47,026 bases of DNA from Micromonospora sp. MP36 (GCF_008119785.1 NZ_VSFA01000055.1:1-47026); one strand, 5' to 3'. Shown: positions 16,991 to 26,527, numbered from the stretch's first letter. A program made the numbers and translations. Notes: generated by a model not told the origin, from the sequence alone.

Positions 16991-17809
16991 ATGCAGAACA
17001 ACTGGCGGATTCTCGCCTCGGGAACGAGCGACCGCGCTGTGGTGGCGATGGATTTCGGGCCAGGCAGCCGCGACGCAGGCATGTCCGATCTCGTGGCCAA
17101 CCTGACAGCGGACGCGGTGGTATGGCAGCCCGTATTTCATCCGCAAACCGACGATCCCATCAGCGGCACGGATCCTGATCGCCTCGTCAGAGAGTGGCTC
17201 CACGAGCTACGCGGCGCAGGGCTGAGGGTTTCTGGTGTCCTGGGCTACTGCGCGGGTGCCGCTCTGGCCTTACGCATGGCGGATCAGATCCTGGCGGGCG
17301 GTGACGAGGCACCCCCGGTTGTCCTGCTCGAACCCGAGCGCGTCGACAGCTCGGTGATTCAAGCGCATTTCGTCGCCTCCGCCGAGAGTTACGCCGAGGT
17401 GCTCCCACCTGAACGCATCAAGGCCGCCGTGACCGCCGCGGCCCGGATCAGCAGCCCCCTTGGAGCCGGTATCGCTGACTGGGATGCCTGGATGCGTGCG
17501 GATGCCCTGCTTGACTTGCAAGGTTTGTACGACGACCTCGTCCGGGCGGTGTGCGAATCCTTCGATGCCGGCGAGGAAGTCGGCACAGGCATCTCATACC
17601 GTTTCGCTGCCTTCCTGAGCTACATGGTGACCGCCGGACGAGCCGGCGCGGACCCGACAAAATGCAGTGTCACTCCCACGGTCGTGGTGTCTGAGCATCA
17701 CGAACTGCACGAGGGCTTCGGCGTGGCGAGCCATCGCATCCCCGTGTCCCGCTCGGCTTTCCTCGCCGACCAGTCAGTTGCTCGAGTCGTCGCGGAGGCT
17801 GTGCGTTGA
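16991..17809 (+). CDS. Thioesterase-like alpha/beta hydrolase with cysteine nucleophile elbow
   Basis: A 272-residue protein from ATG 16991 with GAAGGAA upstream. Its nucleophile elbow reads G85-Y-C87-A-G89 where most thioesterases have GxSxG. A strand-loop EHHELHEGFG near the C terminus could supply the histidine. The fold is thioesterase-like rather than a canonical type I TE, and it is a separate protein. In NRPS systems, Cys-type thioesterases favour strained or slow releases such as beta-lactone or beta-lactam formation (ObiF and SulM are the known cases), so it may release or cyclise the product. It is 28 bases after the C-A gene and closes the plus-strand operon; the IS island follows. 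Confidence 0.65.
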   Translation: MQNNWRILASGTSDRAVVAMDFGPGSRDAGMSDLVANLTADAVVWQPVFHPQTDDPISGTDPDRLVREWLHELRGAGLRVSGVLGYCAGAALALRMADQILAGGDEAPPVVLLEPERVDSSVIQAHFVASAESYAEVLPPERIKAAVTAAARISSPLGAGIADWDAWMRADALLDLQGLYDDLVRAVCESFDAGEEVGTGISYRFAAFLSYMVTAGRAGADPTKCSVTPTVVVSEHHELHEGFGVASHRIPVSRSAFLADQSVARVVAEAVR

Positions 17810-17991
17810 GCAACTCCACCCCGCCGCATCCCCATCCTGGAGGCTTCACGTTGACTTCCCACATCAATGAGCCTTCTTCAAGCTGATCTTGCAGATTAGG
17901 GCAGGTCCGGCGAGCCCCTCTCTGTCAGGCTGGCGTGAGACGCCTGATCTACTCCGTGATCTGAATAGGGCGAGAAGCAGGACGATCTCCG

Positions 17992-18183
17992 TTGGCGATG
18001 ACAGTTGCTGACCTCGGGGTTGGCGTGACCGATGATGGGTTGATGGGTCCGAGGTCGAACCAGCCGAAGCGCCGCACGTTCACCGCTGAGTACAGGCTGG
18101 TGATGGTCGCCGAGTACGACGCGGCGAGCGAGCCGGGTGCCAAGGGCCCGTTGCTGCGCCGGGAGGGGCTGATTCCTCGCACA
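17992..18183 (+). pseudogene. IS3-family OrfA, N-terminal remnant
   Basis: From about ATG 18043 the frame reads GPRSNQPKRRTFTAEYRLVM, then AEYDAASEPGAKGPLLRREG, the HTH start of an IS3-family OrfA. It breaks off at about 18183 where another IS copy begins on the opposite strand. The matching OrfB end resumes at about 18684. Confidence 0.7.
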
Positions 18184-18197
18184 TCATTGAGCCATTT

Positions 18198-18690
18198 TCA
18201 TCCTGCGTAGCCGTTGGCTTCGACGTGGTGCAGGACGAGGATGGCTTGCACGATCCCGGTCGCGCGGCGCGGGCAGCACCGCAGCTTGGCCAGGACCTTC
18301 CAGGTCTTGAGGGTGGCGATGGCTCGTTCGCCACGAGCGCGGATTCTCGCGTGCGTCCGGTTGACCGCCTTCTGCCGGCGCGACAGCTTCGGCCGGAATC
18401 GGCGCCGCTTGAACGGCGTGCGCACGCCGCCCCCGAGCGCCCTGGTAGCCCTTGTCGGCGAAGGTCATCACGTCCGCGCTGGTCAGCGCGTCGATGATGC
18501 CGTGGATGCGGGCGGCGGTGAGGTCGTGCGCCGAGCCCGGCAGTGCCGGTGAGGCCCACACGAGCCGGCCGGCGGTATCGGCGATGACATGCACGTTCAC
18601 GCCATGCCTCTTGTGCTTGCCGGAGTAGTACGGCTTCTGGTCTGCCACGCGGTCTATCGGAATCAGCGTGCCGTCCAGGATTGATTGACG
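18198..18690 (-). pseudogene. IS5-type transposase remnant inserted in the IS3 element
   Basis: Minus-strand sequence ILDGTLIPIDRVADQKPYYS, KHKRHGVNVHVIADTAGRL and VMTFADKGYQGA covers the DDE core. At about 18430 coding continues in another frame (FKRRRFRPKLSRRQKAVNR, HARIRARGERAIATLKTW), so one frameshift separates the last third. The N-terminal HTH is missing. Its edges coincide with the two broken ends of the IS3 element. A second degraded copy of the same type lies at 20597-21040. Confidence 0.75.
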
Positions 18691-19010
18691 CTGACCGAGG
18701 CACCTCGATGACATCCAAGCCGGTCGCGCTGCTGCTGGCCGATCTCGGCGTCGTGCGCAGCCACAGCCGGCCGAAGGTCAGCAACGACAACCCCTACAGC
18801 GAGGCCGCGTTCAAGACGTTGACGTACTGCCCAGCCTTTCCCGACCGCTTCGGCTCAATCGACGACGCCCGCGCATTCTGCGGCCGGTTCTTCAGCTACT
18901 ACAACCACGAACACCGCCACAGCGGTATCGGGCTACACAGCCCCGCCTCGGTCCACCACGGCACCGCCGGCGAGATCCAAGCCATGCGTGCCGTGGTCGT
19001 AGGCACGATC
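18684..19010 (+). pseudogene. IS3-family OrfB, C-terminal remnant
   Basis: The stretch reads DADRGTSMTSKPVALLLADLG, VRSHSRPKVSNDNPYSEAAF, then YYNHEHRHSGIGLHSPASVH. These are the last DDE-core segments (second Asp and final Glu region) and the C terminus of an IS3 OrfB. Its 5' part is missing because of the IS5-type insertion; its 3' end abuts the next IS fragment at about 19020. Confidence 0.8.
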
Positions 19011-19029
19011 GGCGAGAGCTGGTTGGGGC

Positions 19030-19571
19030 ACTCGGGTGGCCGGCTACGGCGGCCACGCACCGGCGGGATCTTGTCGATCAGCGGGAGCAGTTGGGTGAGG
19101 CGGTTGCTGTCGCCGGTCAGCAACACGGCCAAGGGGATGCCGGCGCCCTTGGTCAGGACGTGGTGTTCTGAGCCCGGGCGGGCGCGGTCGACCGGGCTCG
19201 GGCCGTTTTGGGCCACGTCGGGCGGCCCGCACCTGCGAGGAGTCGATCACCGGACGGGACCAGTCCTGCTTCCCGGCTGCCTGACGTTCAGCCAGCAGCG
19301 GCTCGTGCAGCCGCTGCCACACCCCGGCCCGGTTCCACTCCTCCAATCACCTCCAGCAGGTCATCCCGGAGCCGAACCCCAGCTCCTGGGGCAGGAACTC
19401 CCACTGGCTGATGGCGTGCAGCACGAACAAGATCCCGCACAGCACCTGCAGGTCCGGGATCCGCTTCCGTCCCGGGTGCCGTGGGTTGCGCTCAGGTTTG
19501 GGCAGCAACGCCTCGATGCACTGCCACAGCCCGTCCGACACGATCCACGGCGGCTGCTCACCAGGCCTCAC
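19030..19571 (-). pseudogene. IS5/IS427-type transposase with internal stop and truncated 3' end
   Basis: From ATG 19571 (minus) the frame reads WIVSDGLWQCIEALLPKPER, then WEFLPQELGFGSGMTCWR and a TGA at 19347-19349. It continues in frame as EEWNRAGVWQRLHEPLL. The DDE part is in a second frame from about 19216 (RPGSEHHVLTKGAGIPLAV), as in frameshifting IS427-group elements. Similarity ends near 19030, so the C-terminal half is lost. It resembles the element at 19641-20544. Confidence 0.75.
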
Positions 19572-19640
19572 GGTACGGCATCATAGACCGCCGTCGACAA
19601 GGGACACGACACCCAAAGATCGCTCTGTTTGGACCTCTAA

Positions 19641-19650
19641 GAACTCCTAA
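19641..19650 (+). repeat. Left terminal inverted repeat of the IS5/IS427 element (putative)
   Basis: GAACTCCTAA matches the reverse complement of the right end (GAGCTCCTAA) at nine of ten positions. Placement is by eye. Confidence 0.5.
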
Positions 19651-19713
19651 TAGAATGATCTAAACGGACGTGTGGATCTATCCCTCGTGGACGATCAACA
19701 ACAGTGATCGGCC

Positions 19714-20530
19714 GTGAGGCGAGGTGAGCAGCTGCGGTGGATCGTCTCGGACGACCTGTGGGCCGAGATCGAGCCGTTGCTACCTCCCCGTCCGCCTCGC
19801 CGGCGGCGCTATCCCGGTCGCAAACCGCTCGATGACCGACGGGTGTTGTGCGGGGTCCTGATCGTGCTCTACACCGGGATCCCGTGGGAGTTCCTGCCGC
19901 AGGAACTCGGGTTCGGGTCAGGGATGACCTGCTCGCGACGGTTACGGGACCGGAACGACGCTGGCGTGTGGCAACGTCTGCACGAGGTCCTACTGGGCAA
20001 GCTCCGGGCCGTCGGTCAACTGGACATGTCCCGGGCGGTGATCGACGGCTCCCACGTCCGGGCGCTCAAAAGGGGCCCAAAACCGATCCGAGCCCGTCGA
20101 CCGCCGCCGACCGGGCTCGAAACACCACGTCATCACCGACGCCGGCGGCATCCCCCTCGCCGCGGCCCTGACCAGCGGCAACCGTCACGACGTCACCCAA
20201 CTGCTGCCCCCGGTCGACTAGGTTCCCCTGATCAAGGGCATCCGCGGTCGACCCCGGCAGCGACCCGAGCGGATCTACGCCGACTGAGGTTATGACAACG
20301 ACGACTACCGCCGCCAGCTCCGCCGCAGGGGCATCACCCCGGTCATCGCCCGACGCGGCGTCGCCCACGGCTCCGGCCTCGGCGCCCGACGGTGGGTAGT
20401 CGAGCAGACCATCGCCCTGCTGCACTGGTTCCGCCGGCTACGCGTCCGCTGGGAGATCCGCGACGACATCGCGAAGCCTTCCTCACCCTCGCCTGCGCCA
20501 TCATCTGCTGGCGACGACTCCAACGCTTAA
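19714..20530 (+). pseudogene. IS5/IS427-type transposase with several disabling changes
   Basis: From GTG 19714: WIVSDDLWAEIEPLLPPRP, then VLCGVLIVLYTGIPWEFLPQ and SRAVIDGSHVRALKRGPK (first Asp). A frame change follows at the usual IS427 overlap, and the second frame reads GSKHHVITDAGGIPLAAALT. It then meets a TAG near 20219 and a TGA in YAD-stop-GYD near 20285. A further lost base near 20470 precedes the ending FLTLACAIICWRRLQRL. These changes make it inactive. Confidence 0.8.
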
Positions 20531-20534
20531 AGAG

Positions 20535-20544
20535 TTAGGAGCTC
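20535..20544 (+). repeat. Right terminal inverted repeat of the IS5/IS427 element (putative)
   Basis: TTAGGAGCTC pairs with the left repeat at 19641-19650 with one mismatch. Confidence 0.5.
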
Positions 20545-20596
20545 TCAATAAGACAGCAGTCGACCAAGATCGGTGCCCGACCGGGAGCCTCGCCTG

Positions 20597-21040
20597 TGCT
20601 GTTTTACGCCTCCACGATCCCGCTGTCTAGCCGAACCCTGAACCACCTCGCCGACCTCATCCGAGCGCACCGTAACCAGCATCGATCCCGGTGGCGGCGT
20701 CTCGATCCGGGCCGACAAGCACCTGCCCACACTGGACCACCTGCGCAACGGTGACACCTATACCCGGTTCGTCGTCGTTGTCGCCACCGCCTGGCGCTAC
20801 GTGCAGAAAGCGATCACGCTGCTCGCAGCGGTCTCCACGGCAAGTCGGCGTATCCGGCAACTGGCGTACGCGAACCTGGGCACGCTGATTCCGATCGACA
20901 GCGTGGCAGACCAGGAGCCGTAACACTCCCGCAAGCACAAGAGGCATGGCGTGAACGTGCAGGTCTTCGCCGACACCGCCGGCCGGCTCGTGTGGGCCTT
21001 ACCGGCACTGCCGGGCTCGGCGCACGGCCTGGGTGGCATC
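20597..21040 (+). pseudogene. Degraded IS5-type transposase copy
   Basis: Segments in shifting frames read SSRTLNHLADLIRAHR, then TAWRYVQKAITLLAA, LGTLIPIDSVADQEP-stop, and KHKRHGVNVQVFADTAGRLV with LPGSAHGL. The last segments are homologous to the remnant at 18198-18690 (same IS type, other strand). Frameshifts, a TAA, and loss of everything after the first catalytic region make it dead. Confidence 0.7.
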
Positions 21041-21227
21041 CCCCCGGCGATCCTGTCGCACTACCCGTCGTCGAAGGCCACGCCAACCGAATCAAGGGTT
21101 CAAACAACAGACGTATGGCTGGGCAAACCTCGACCTGGTCCGCAAACGAATCCTGCCGGCCTGACAGGGTCGCTCGCGATCACGGAAAGTGGGCCAGATC
21201 CAGGATTCAGGCCGCGTTGACACCAGC

Positions 21228-21488
21228 CTAGCCCCGCTGCACCGATGAGGTCGCGTCCCGTGCGCCCGCCGACGCGCAGGCGGCGATCACCCCTTCGAGA
21301 GTGCCGTCCACAAACAGCGTGTCGATGTGGAGCACGACGCCGAGGCGGTGCTCGATCCGCATCAACAACGTAGCGGCCATCAGCGAGTCGCCACCGAGGG
21401 CGAAGAAGTCGCCGCCGGGGACGGCGTCCGAGATGCCAAGCACCTCCTTCCACTCTTCCGTCACGATGTTGGCTATCTGCTGCGACAT
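21228..21488 (-). CDS. Free-standing peptidyl carrier protein
   Basis: An 86-residue PCP with the site FFALGGDSLMAATLLMRI. The start is taken at ATG 21488 (MSQQIANIV), with AAAGG about 10 bases upstream; a longer frame starting at 21539 has no such support. It lies 158 bases downstream of the free A-domain gene on the same strand and is its probable partner. The 3' end abuts the IS island. Confidence 0.85.
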   Translation of the reverse strand: MSQQIANIVTEEWKEVLGISDAVPGGDFFALGGDSLMAATLLMRIEHRLGVVLHIDTLFVDGTLEGVIAACASAGARDATSSVQRG

Positions 21489-21646
21489 CCTGTGATGACC
21501 TTTCCGATCGATCCGTGGGCACCGGATTAGGAGCGCCACCAGCTCGCGTGGTGGCAGCGACGACGGCCGTGGACAAGCCGCGCCTCGGGCGCGTCAATGC
21601 GTCGTGGCGACTCGGTTCCCGGGCTCGCGCCACGGCGAGCAGCACC

Positions 21647-23134
21647 TCAACGCCGTGGACTCAAATCGTCGAGCGCCCGCCGGTCGAGCTTGCCGTTGAT
21701 CGTTAGCGGCAACGCGTCGACTCGCAAGTACCGCGTGGGCACCATCACCGGGGGGAGCGTCTTCGCACACCAGTTCATCAGCCCGAGCGCGTCCGGCTCA
21801 TCCACACCCGACGAGACGTAGTACGCGACGAGCCGGTCCCCGCCGAGGACGACCGCAGCGGCGTGGACGGCGGGATGCGACATAAGTCGCTCTTCGACCT
21901 CGCCCAGCTCGGCGCGGTGTCCATGAACCTTGACCTGATTGTCCTGCCGCCCGAGGTACTCCAACTCGCCATTGGCGAGCATCCGTGCCATGTCGCCCGT
22001 CCGGTAGAGCCTCAGCTCCTGCCCGCCTAGGACGCGAGTGACGAAACGCTCCTCGGTCAGCGCCGGCTGGTTGAGGTATCCACGAGCCATGCCCGGCGTG
22101 CTGAAGTAGAGCTCTCCGGCCACCCCGTGGTCGGCCGGCACTCCGGACTCGTCCAGAACGAAGACCTTGCAATCGAAGATGGGGGCGCCGATGGTCACGA
22201 CGGGCGGCGGCTCGGTGAGCAGGCAGGCCGTGATGTCCTGCACGGCCTCTGTCGGCCCGTAGACATTCAGCAACGGAACTGAGGTCTGCTCGAACCAGCG
22301 TTGCACCAACGTCTTCGTTAGTGCCTCACCGCCGCTGCGCAGCAGCCGCAGCGGCGCGGTGAGGACCCGTGTGGAGATCTCTGGGCGCTGCGTGAGGTGG
22401 TTGATGACAGACGGTGTGAGCCATAGTACGGTCACGCCACTGTTGCGAATGTAGGCCAGCAGGTCGGTGGCGCTGTATTGCCGGCCTCGCACTTCCATCC
22501 GGGCGCCCACCGCCAGCGGCGCGAAGATCTGGCCCATGGCTGATGCGAAGGACAACGATGCGAACTGCAGCAACGCGTCATCCGCCGTCAGCCCGAGGAG
22601 CTGGGCCGTCTTCGTCGCATTGTCGCGAAGCGCGCCGTGCTCGATCTCCACGCCCTTGGGCTCGCCGCTCGATCCCGACGTGTACAGCACGTAGGCCAGG
22701 TGCGAGGGCTCCGGCGTGACCGTCAGGTTGGTCGACGGATAGGCCGCGAGTTGGTCGCCATGCGCATCGAGGAGCACCCGGCCAATCGGCAGTTCGTTGA
22801 ACCGGATATCGAAGTCGGCGTGCGTGATCAGTAGGGTCGCCTGCGTGTCTTTGATCATGTAGATCAGGCGCTCGGTCGGATACTGCGGGTCGAGCGGGAC
22901 GCAGGCACCACCCGCCTTCAGCACCCCGAGCAGGGCCACGATCATGTCAATCCCACGCCGCACGCACAATCCGACGGGGGTGCCTGCGGTTAGACCGCGG
23001 TCCAGCAGGTGATGTGCCAAGCGGTTGGCCCGCTCGTTCAGTTTGGAGTACGACAACGACTCACCGGACGAACTGACGGCGATGTTGTCCGGATGGCGAT
23101 CGGCGCTGCGGACGAAAGTCTCGACCACGGTCAT
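21647..23134 (-). CDS. Free-standing adenylation domain without the amino-acid-binding Asp
   Basis: A 495-residue single A domain. The start is ATG 23134, with GGGGGGAG about 10 bases upstream. Core motifs are intact: A3 TSGSSGEPKG (152-161), A5 NVYGPTE, A7 YRTGD, A10 LPLTINGKLD (Lys482). The A4 pocket reads F196-A197-S-A-M-G, so the aspartate that grips the alpha-amino group (GrsA Asp235) is Ala. My by-eye pocket code is A-S-G-W-R-G-V-Q-D. This points to a substrate without a normal alpha-amino group (beta-amino, hydroxy or other acid), or to an alternative amino contact. No PCP is attached; a free PCP gene lies directly downstream. Confidence 0.9.
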   Translation of the reverse strand: MTVVETFVRSADRHPDNIAVSSSGESLSYSKLNERANRLAHHLLDRGLTAGTPVGLCVRRGIDMIVALLGVLKAGGACVPLDPQYPTERLIYMIKDTQATLLITHADFDIRFNELPIGRVLLDAHGDQLAAYPSTNLTVTPEPSHLAYVLYTSGSSGEPKGVEIEHGALRDNATKTAQLLGLTADDALLQFASLSFASAMGQIFAPLAVGARMEVRGRQYSATDLLAYIRNSGVTVLWLTPSVINHLTQRPEISTRVLTAPLRLLRSGGEALTKTLVQRWFEQTSVPLLNVYGPTEAVQDITACLLTEPPPVVTIGAPIFDCKVFVLDESGVPADHGVAGELYFSTPGMARGYLNQPALTEERFVTRVLGGQELRLYRTGDMARMLANGELEYLGRQDNQVKVHGHRAELGEVEERLMSHPAVHAAAVVLGGDRLVAYYVSSGVDEPDALGLMNWCAKTLPPVMVPTRYLRVDALPLTINGKLDRRALDDLSPRR

Positions 23135-23696
23135 GCTTGGCTTCTCCCCCCGAAAGACTGGCATTGGCGCAGCGGTTTCTGCCGTCCGCTACAGGTTTCG
23201 GCACCGCCCAAGGACTACATGGGCTTCCAACCGCCCACCGCGCGCGCTGGCGCCGACCCGACGACGGCCAGGTCTTCGCAGCAAGGTCGCGCAGACCCTC
23301 GCCGCCGAGCCACGCGCCGTAGGCGGGTGGGTGGGCGTCCGGCGGAGCACCGGCGGCCGACGGCGGTTGGCAGGTCCGACTCGCCGAAGATCTGAGGCGT
23401 CATTTCGGATGGTTCTGTCTCCCCCGGGGTGCACGCGGCCCGCCATTCGCGCCGGCGAGACTCTTGCCACGAACGATGGACTTGGGGAGCCTCGAGCCGC
23501 AAGCCGATCGGGTGCAAGGCACAACGGGCGCGAATGGCGGTCGTCGTCGATGGTGTAGCAAAGACACCGCAGGTCGACGGCGTTCCGTCTCGCCACGGTC
23601 GGGCCCGCGTCAACCGCACGGGAAAGCTGGCCAGCCGAAGGCCTGGAAGGCAGCCGCGGCTCTCCGGACTGCCGCTGAATGGCGTTGAGGTTCAGG
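23135..23696. other. Intergenic region without a recognisable gene
   Basis: No frame shows a known domain or protein-like composition with a ribosome binding site. It should hold the promoter for the A-domain gene starting at 23134 and the end of the peptidase transcript. The sequence looks coding-free but could contain gene debris. Confidence 0.35.
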
Positions 23697-24620
23697 TCAA
23701 GGGCGATCGACAGGCGACAGGAACCTCCGGCCGTTGACAAGATACCCTCGCCGTTGATCGATGAGCCCACCGTCGACGCAACGGCCGTCGCTATAGGTGG
23801 TGTGCAGTATCGTTAGCGGGCCGGTGTTGATCCCGCAGTGATAGGGCTTCGTCGCGTGCGGTCGCGTGAAGTAGACGATGTCCCCCGGCTGGAGATCATC
23901 GATCTGAATGTCCTGGCCGAACTCGAAGGCATCTTCGGCATCTCGGGGGAATGCATGTCCGAAACGGCGGTACAGCATGTGTATCAGACCCGAACAGTCG
24001 AATCCGAGCCCGTGAATGCCACCGGGCAGGAAGCCGACGCCTATGAACTGGCGTGCGATCGCAACAAAATCATCCCCCGTCGGCAATGGACCGGACTGCC
24101 GATAGGTGGCGACCTTGGCCTCCGGCAGGCACCCTCGCCCATTGCCAGGCAGGTTGACATGCACCCATCCCGAGGCCCGGTGAACCTCTGGCAGGACGGT
24201 GGCGAAGCTGACATCCGGGATCAGGACCTCCCCGTCAGGAGCGGACAGCACATCCACTGCGCGGGCGGTAACCACGACACGCACGCCTGTTTCAACAGCA
24301 GGCGTCGCCAGTTGTGCTGAGCGAACCCAGCCCGGATAACCACTTGCGTCCTTGTGGGACGGCTGCGATAACGCCACCACCTTGGCCCAGCCGTCGACCT
24401 GAGCGTCCACTCGCACTGTCTCGCCCAGCAAAAGCTGAGACTCGATCCGACCCTGGAGCTCCTTGCGTGTCGGTTGGTCTTGTTCGTCGAGCCAGTCGCG
24501 AAGGAGGACCGGACATTGGAGCACTGCCATATCCAGCTCTCGCGGTGCCTGCGGTGAGGCCCACAGGCCAGCGGCTGCGACACGCACCGCCCAAAACCGC
24601 TCTTCGTCTTCACCGTCTGG
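23697..24620 (-). CDS. SH3/NlpC-P60 cysteine peptidase, YkfC-like
   Basis: A 307-residue protein (ATG 24620; frames extend upstream to 24755 but that part looks non-coding and no good ribosome binding site fixes the start). Two bacterial SH3-like repeats (about 60-105 and 115-165) precede an NlpC/P60 domain with GFDCSGLIHMLYRR (Cys210), YHCGINTG (His262) and a third polar residue near 274. There is no signal peptide. The arrangement resembles YkfC-type gamma-D-glutamyl-L-diamino acid endopeptidases. In an NRPS locus it could trim a peptide product or provide resistance; either is inference. It is transcribed on the same strand as the A and PCP genes. Confidence 0.8.
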   Translation of the reverse strand, partial: PDGEDEERFWAVRVAAAGLWASPQAPRELDMAVLQCPVLLRDWLDEQDQPTRKELQGRIESQLLLGETVRVDAQVDGWAKVVALSQPSHKDASGYPGWVRSAQLATPAVETGVRVVVTARAVDVLSAPDGEVLIPDVSFATVLPEVHRASGWVHVNLPGNGRGCLPEAKVATYRQSGPLPTGDDFVAIARQFIGVGFLPGGIHGLGFDCSGLIHMLYRRFGHAFPRDAEDAFEFGQDIQIDDLQPGDIVYFTRPHATKPYHCGINTGPLTILHTTYSDGRCVDGGLIDQRRGYLVNGRRFLSPVDRP

Positions 24621-25189
24621 CATAAAAGAAGGGTCGCATGGTAGATCACGGGTCGCAAGCGTGATCGAGTTCCCGGTCGTCCCTGTGGAGCTCGCGGAGC
24701 CGGCGGTGATGATGATGGCGTCGAGCGCACCGAGGCGTTGCTTGCCCATCGCCACCGATGCGCGGGCTGCCCGGCCCGTCGGTCAACCCACGTTGAGCGC
24801 CACCGGATCGCCAAACCCGGCGTCTATCGTGCGGACACAACCCATCAGCCCGCGTGCGTCCGGAACAGACACCTCAACCGCCGGACGCCCCTGTCCAGTT
24901 GCCTGCGAGAAAGCTAGGTTGCCGCCACCGCAGTGCCCGTCCGACCTTGACCCCGCAACGCCAATGGACTTTACTCAAGCGGGTGTTTGCATGGCGAACA
25001 GGATGCTTTGGTGAGTAACCCGCCGGGTCTGGGCGCGCGCCGGAACGCGTCACCGTCGAGACAGAGCACTTGCGTCGCCTCATCGAAGCGCAGTTCCCGC
25101 AGTAGGCCGACCTTCCCGTCGAGCCGGTCGCCAAGGGTGGCCGAATGTAGCGGAGACTTCGTACGCGGCTGCATGGCAGTCACAATCGG
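24621..25189. other. Intergenic region between divergent peptidase and exporter genes
   Basis: It should contain divergent promoters for the NlpC/P60 gene and the MFS gene. Minus-strand sequence to 24755 is open in the peptidase frame but does not look like protein. No gene, tRNA or clear repeat was recognised. Confidence 0.3.
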
Positions 25190-26527
25190 ATGCTGCAGGC
25201 GGCAACAATCACACCAGGAGCGGATTTGTCTTCGACTACTGAGCGTGGCAACGCCCGGATGAGCTTACCACCTGGCATTTCGCCGATCATAATGCTGCGC
25301 TCCCTGTTCAATGGGATCTCGGTCGGCCTATACATGGCCGGCAGTTCAGTCTTCTTCATCAAGTATATCGGTCTCACGCCGCAGCAAGTCGGACTTGGAC
25401 TCTCAGTCGCCTGGCTCATCAGCACAGCAACGATGGTTCCATTTGGCATGTTGGCGGATCACTTCGGCGGTCGAACCATCTGGTCGATTGGCACGATCGC
25501 CAGCGCGGCGGTTTTCTGCTTGTACCCATTCGCCGAAGGCTATTGGCAGTTCCAGCTGATCGTCGGCCTCGCACTGCTCTTCGCCGGCCTCGGCAGTTGC
25601 GGTTACGATCGCTATCTTGGCGACCTCCTTCCCGAAGGCAGCCGGGTTCGCGGCAGCGCCTTCCTTCGAACTACCTCCAACGTCGGCATGGCGTTAGGCG
25701 CAGCCATTGCCGGTGTCGCCATTTCGTTCGGCACTCGCCCCGGCTACCTGGCGATTGTTCTTATCACTGCCGGCGGCACCGCGGTAGAGGCGGCACTCAT
25801 CATGTGGGCGGTGCCCAATGTGGATCGACGCCACCGCCCGACCAAGTCCGCGACCCCCCGCAAGCCGATAGCGATACGTGACCGGTCGTTCGTAGCGGTG
25901 TCCTTGTTGAATGCCGCTTTCCTTCTGAATGGGCCGGTTCTTTCAGTTGTGCTGCCGTTGTGGATTCTGTCGAACACCGATGGACCGGCGTGGCTTATTG
26001 CCGGCACGTTGCTGGCAAACATGATCCTCGTCGTGGTGCTTCAGATCCCGGCTAGCCGCGGCGTGGAAACGCCGAGCGATGGAGCGCGAGCCTGGGCGCG
26101 GTCTGGCATAGCCCTTGCTGTCGCCTGCGTCAGTTTTGCCGTATCCGGCACAACCGGTGGTTGGGCCACCGTCGTCAGTCTTGCCATGGGTCTTGTGGCG
26201 CTTACTGCCGGTGAGCTCTTCAGCGCGGCGGCCTCCTGGGCTGTCCGCTACGGCCTGTCACCGGAAAGCCGGCGTGGCGAGTACATCGCAGTATTCCGGC
26301 TCGGTGGGCTGGTGAGCTGGATCGCTGGTCCTGCCGTGCTGTCGTTTCTCGTGGTGGCCGGCGGACCGGCTGGCTGGCTTGTTCTGGCCGGCGGATTTGT
26401 TGCCGCTGCCACAGTCGCCCGCCCCATGGTCAGATGGGCGAATCGCCAGAAACGAGGTGAGGAACCGCAAGCTGAGATCGTGCCGGCACTCGGCGGTGGC
26501 CCAGGCACGGCCAGCGGAGCGACGTGA
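25190..26527 (+). CDS. MFS transporter, probable product exporter
   Basis: A 445-residue integral membrane protein with about 12 hydrophobic segments. The loop motif FGMLADHFGGRTIW between helices 2 and 3 is the MFS motif A (GxLaDrxGrr). A charged central loop NVDRRHRPTKSATPRK separates the two six-helix halves. The start is ATG 25190, but ATG 25259 (MSLPPGIS) is also possible; neither has a strong ribosome binding site. Located at the end of the first NRPS half and facing the second, it is the likely proton-driven exporter of the peptide or a resistance pump. The codon choice looks less G+C-biased than the right-hand operon. Confidence 0.85.
   Translation: MLQAATITPGADLSSTTERGNARMSLPPGISPIIMLRSLFNGISVGLYMAGSSVFFIKYIGLTPQQVGLGLSVAWLISTATMVPFGMLADHFGGRTIWSIGTIASAAVFCLYPFAEGYWQFQLIVGLALLFAGLGSCGYDRYLGDLLPEGSRVRGSAFLRTTSNVGMALGAAIAGVAISFGTRPGYLAIVLITAGGTAVEAALIMWAVPNVDRRHRPTKSATPRKPIAIRDRSFVAVSLLNAAFLLNGPVLSVVLPLWILSNTDGPAWLIAGTLLANMILVVVLQIPASRGVETPSDGARAWARSGIALAVACVSFAVSGTTGGWATVVSLAMGLVALTAGELFSAAASWAVRYGLSPESRRGEYIAVFRLGGLVSWIAGPAVLSFLVVAGGPAGWLVLAGGFVAAATVARPMVRWANRQKRGEEPQAEIVPALGGGPGTASGAT

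Larger units (their letters stand above)
19641..20544 (+). mobile_element. IS5/IS427-group insertion sequence, degenerate
   Basis: This is the most complete IS copy in the island. It encodes a transposase remnant (19714 to about 20530) and is bounded by short imperfect inverted repeats, GAACTCCTAA at 19641-19650 and TTAGGAGCTC at 20535-20544. The outer boundaries could extend a few bases further. Confidence 0.6.
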
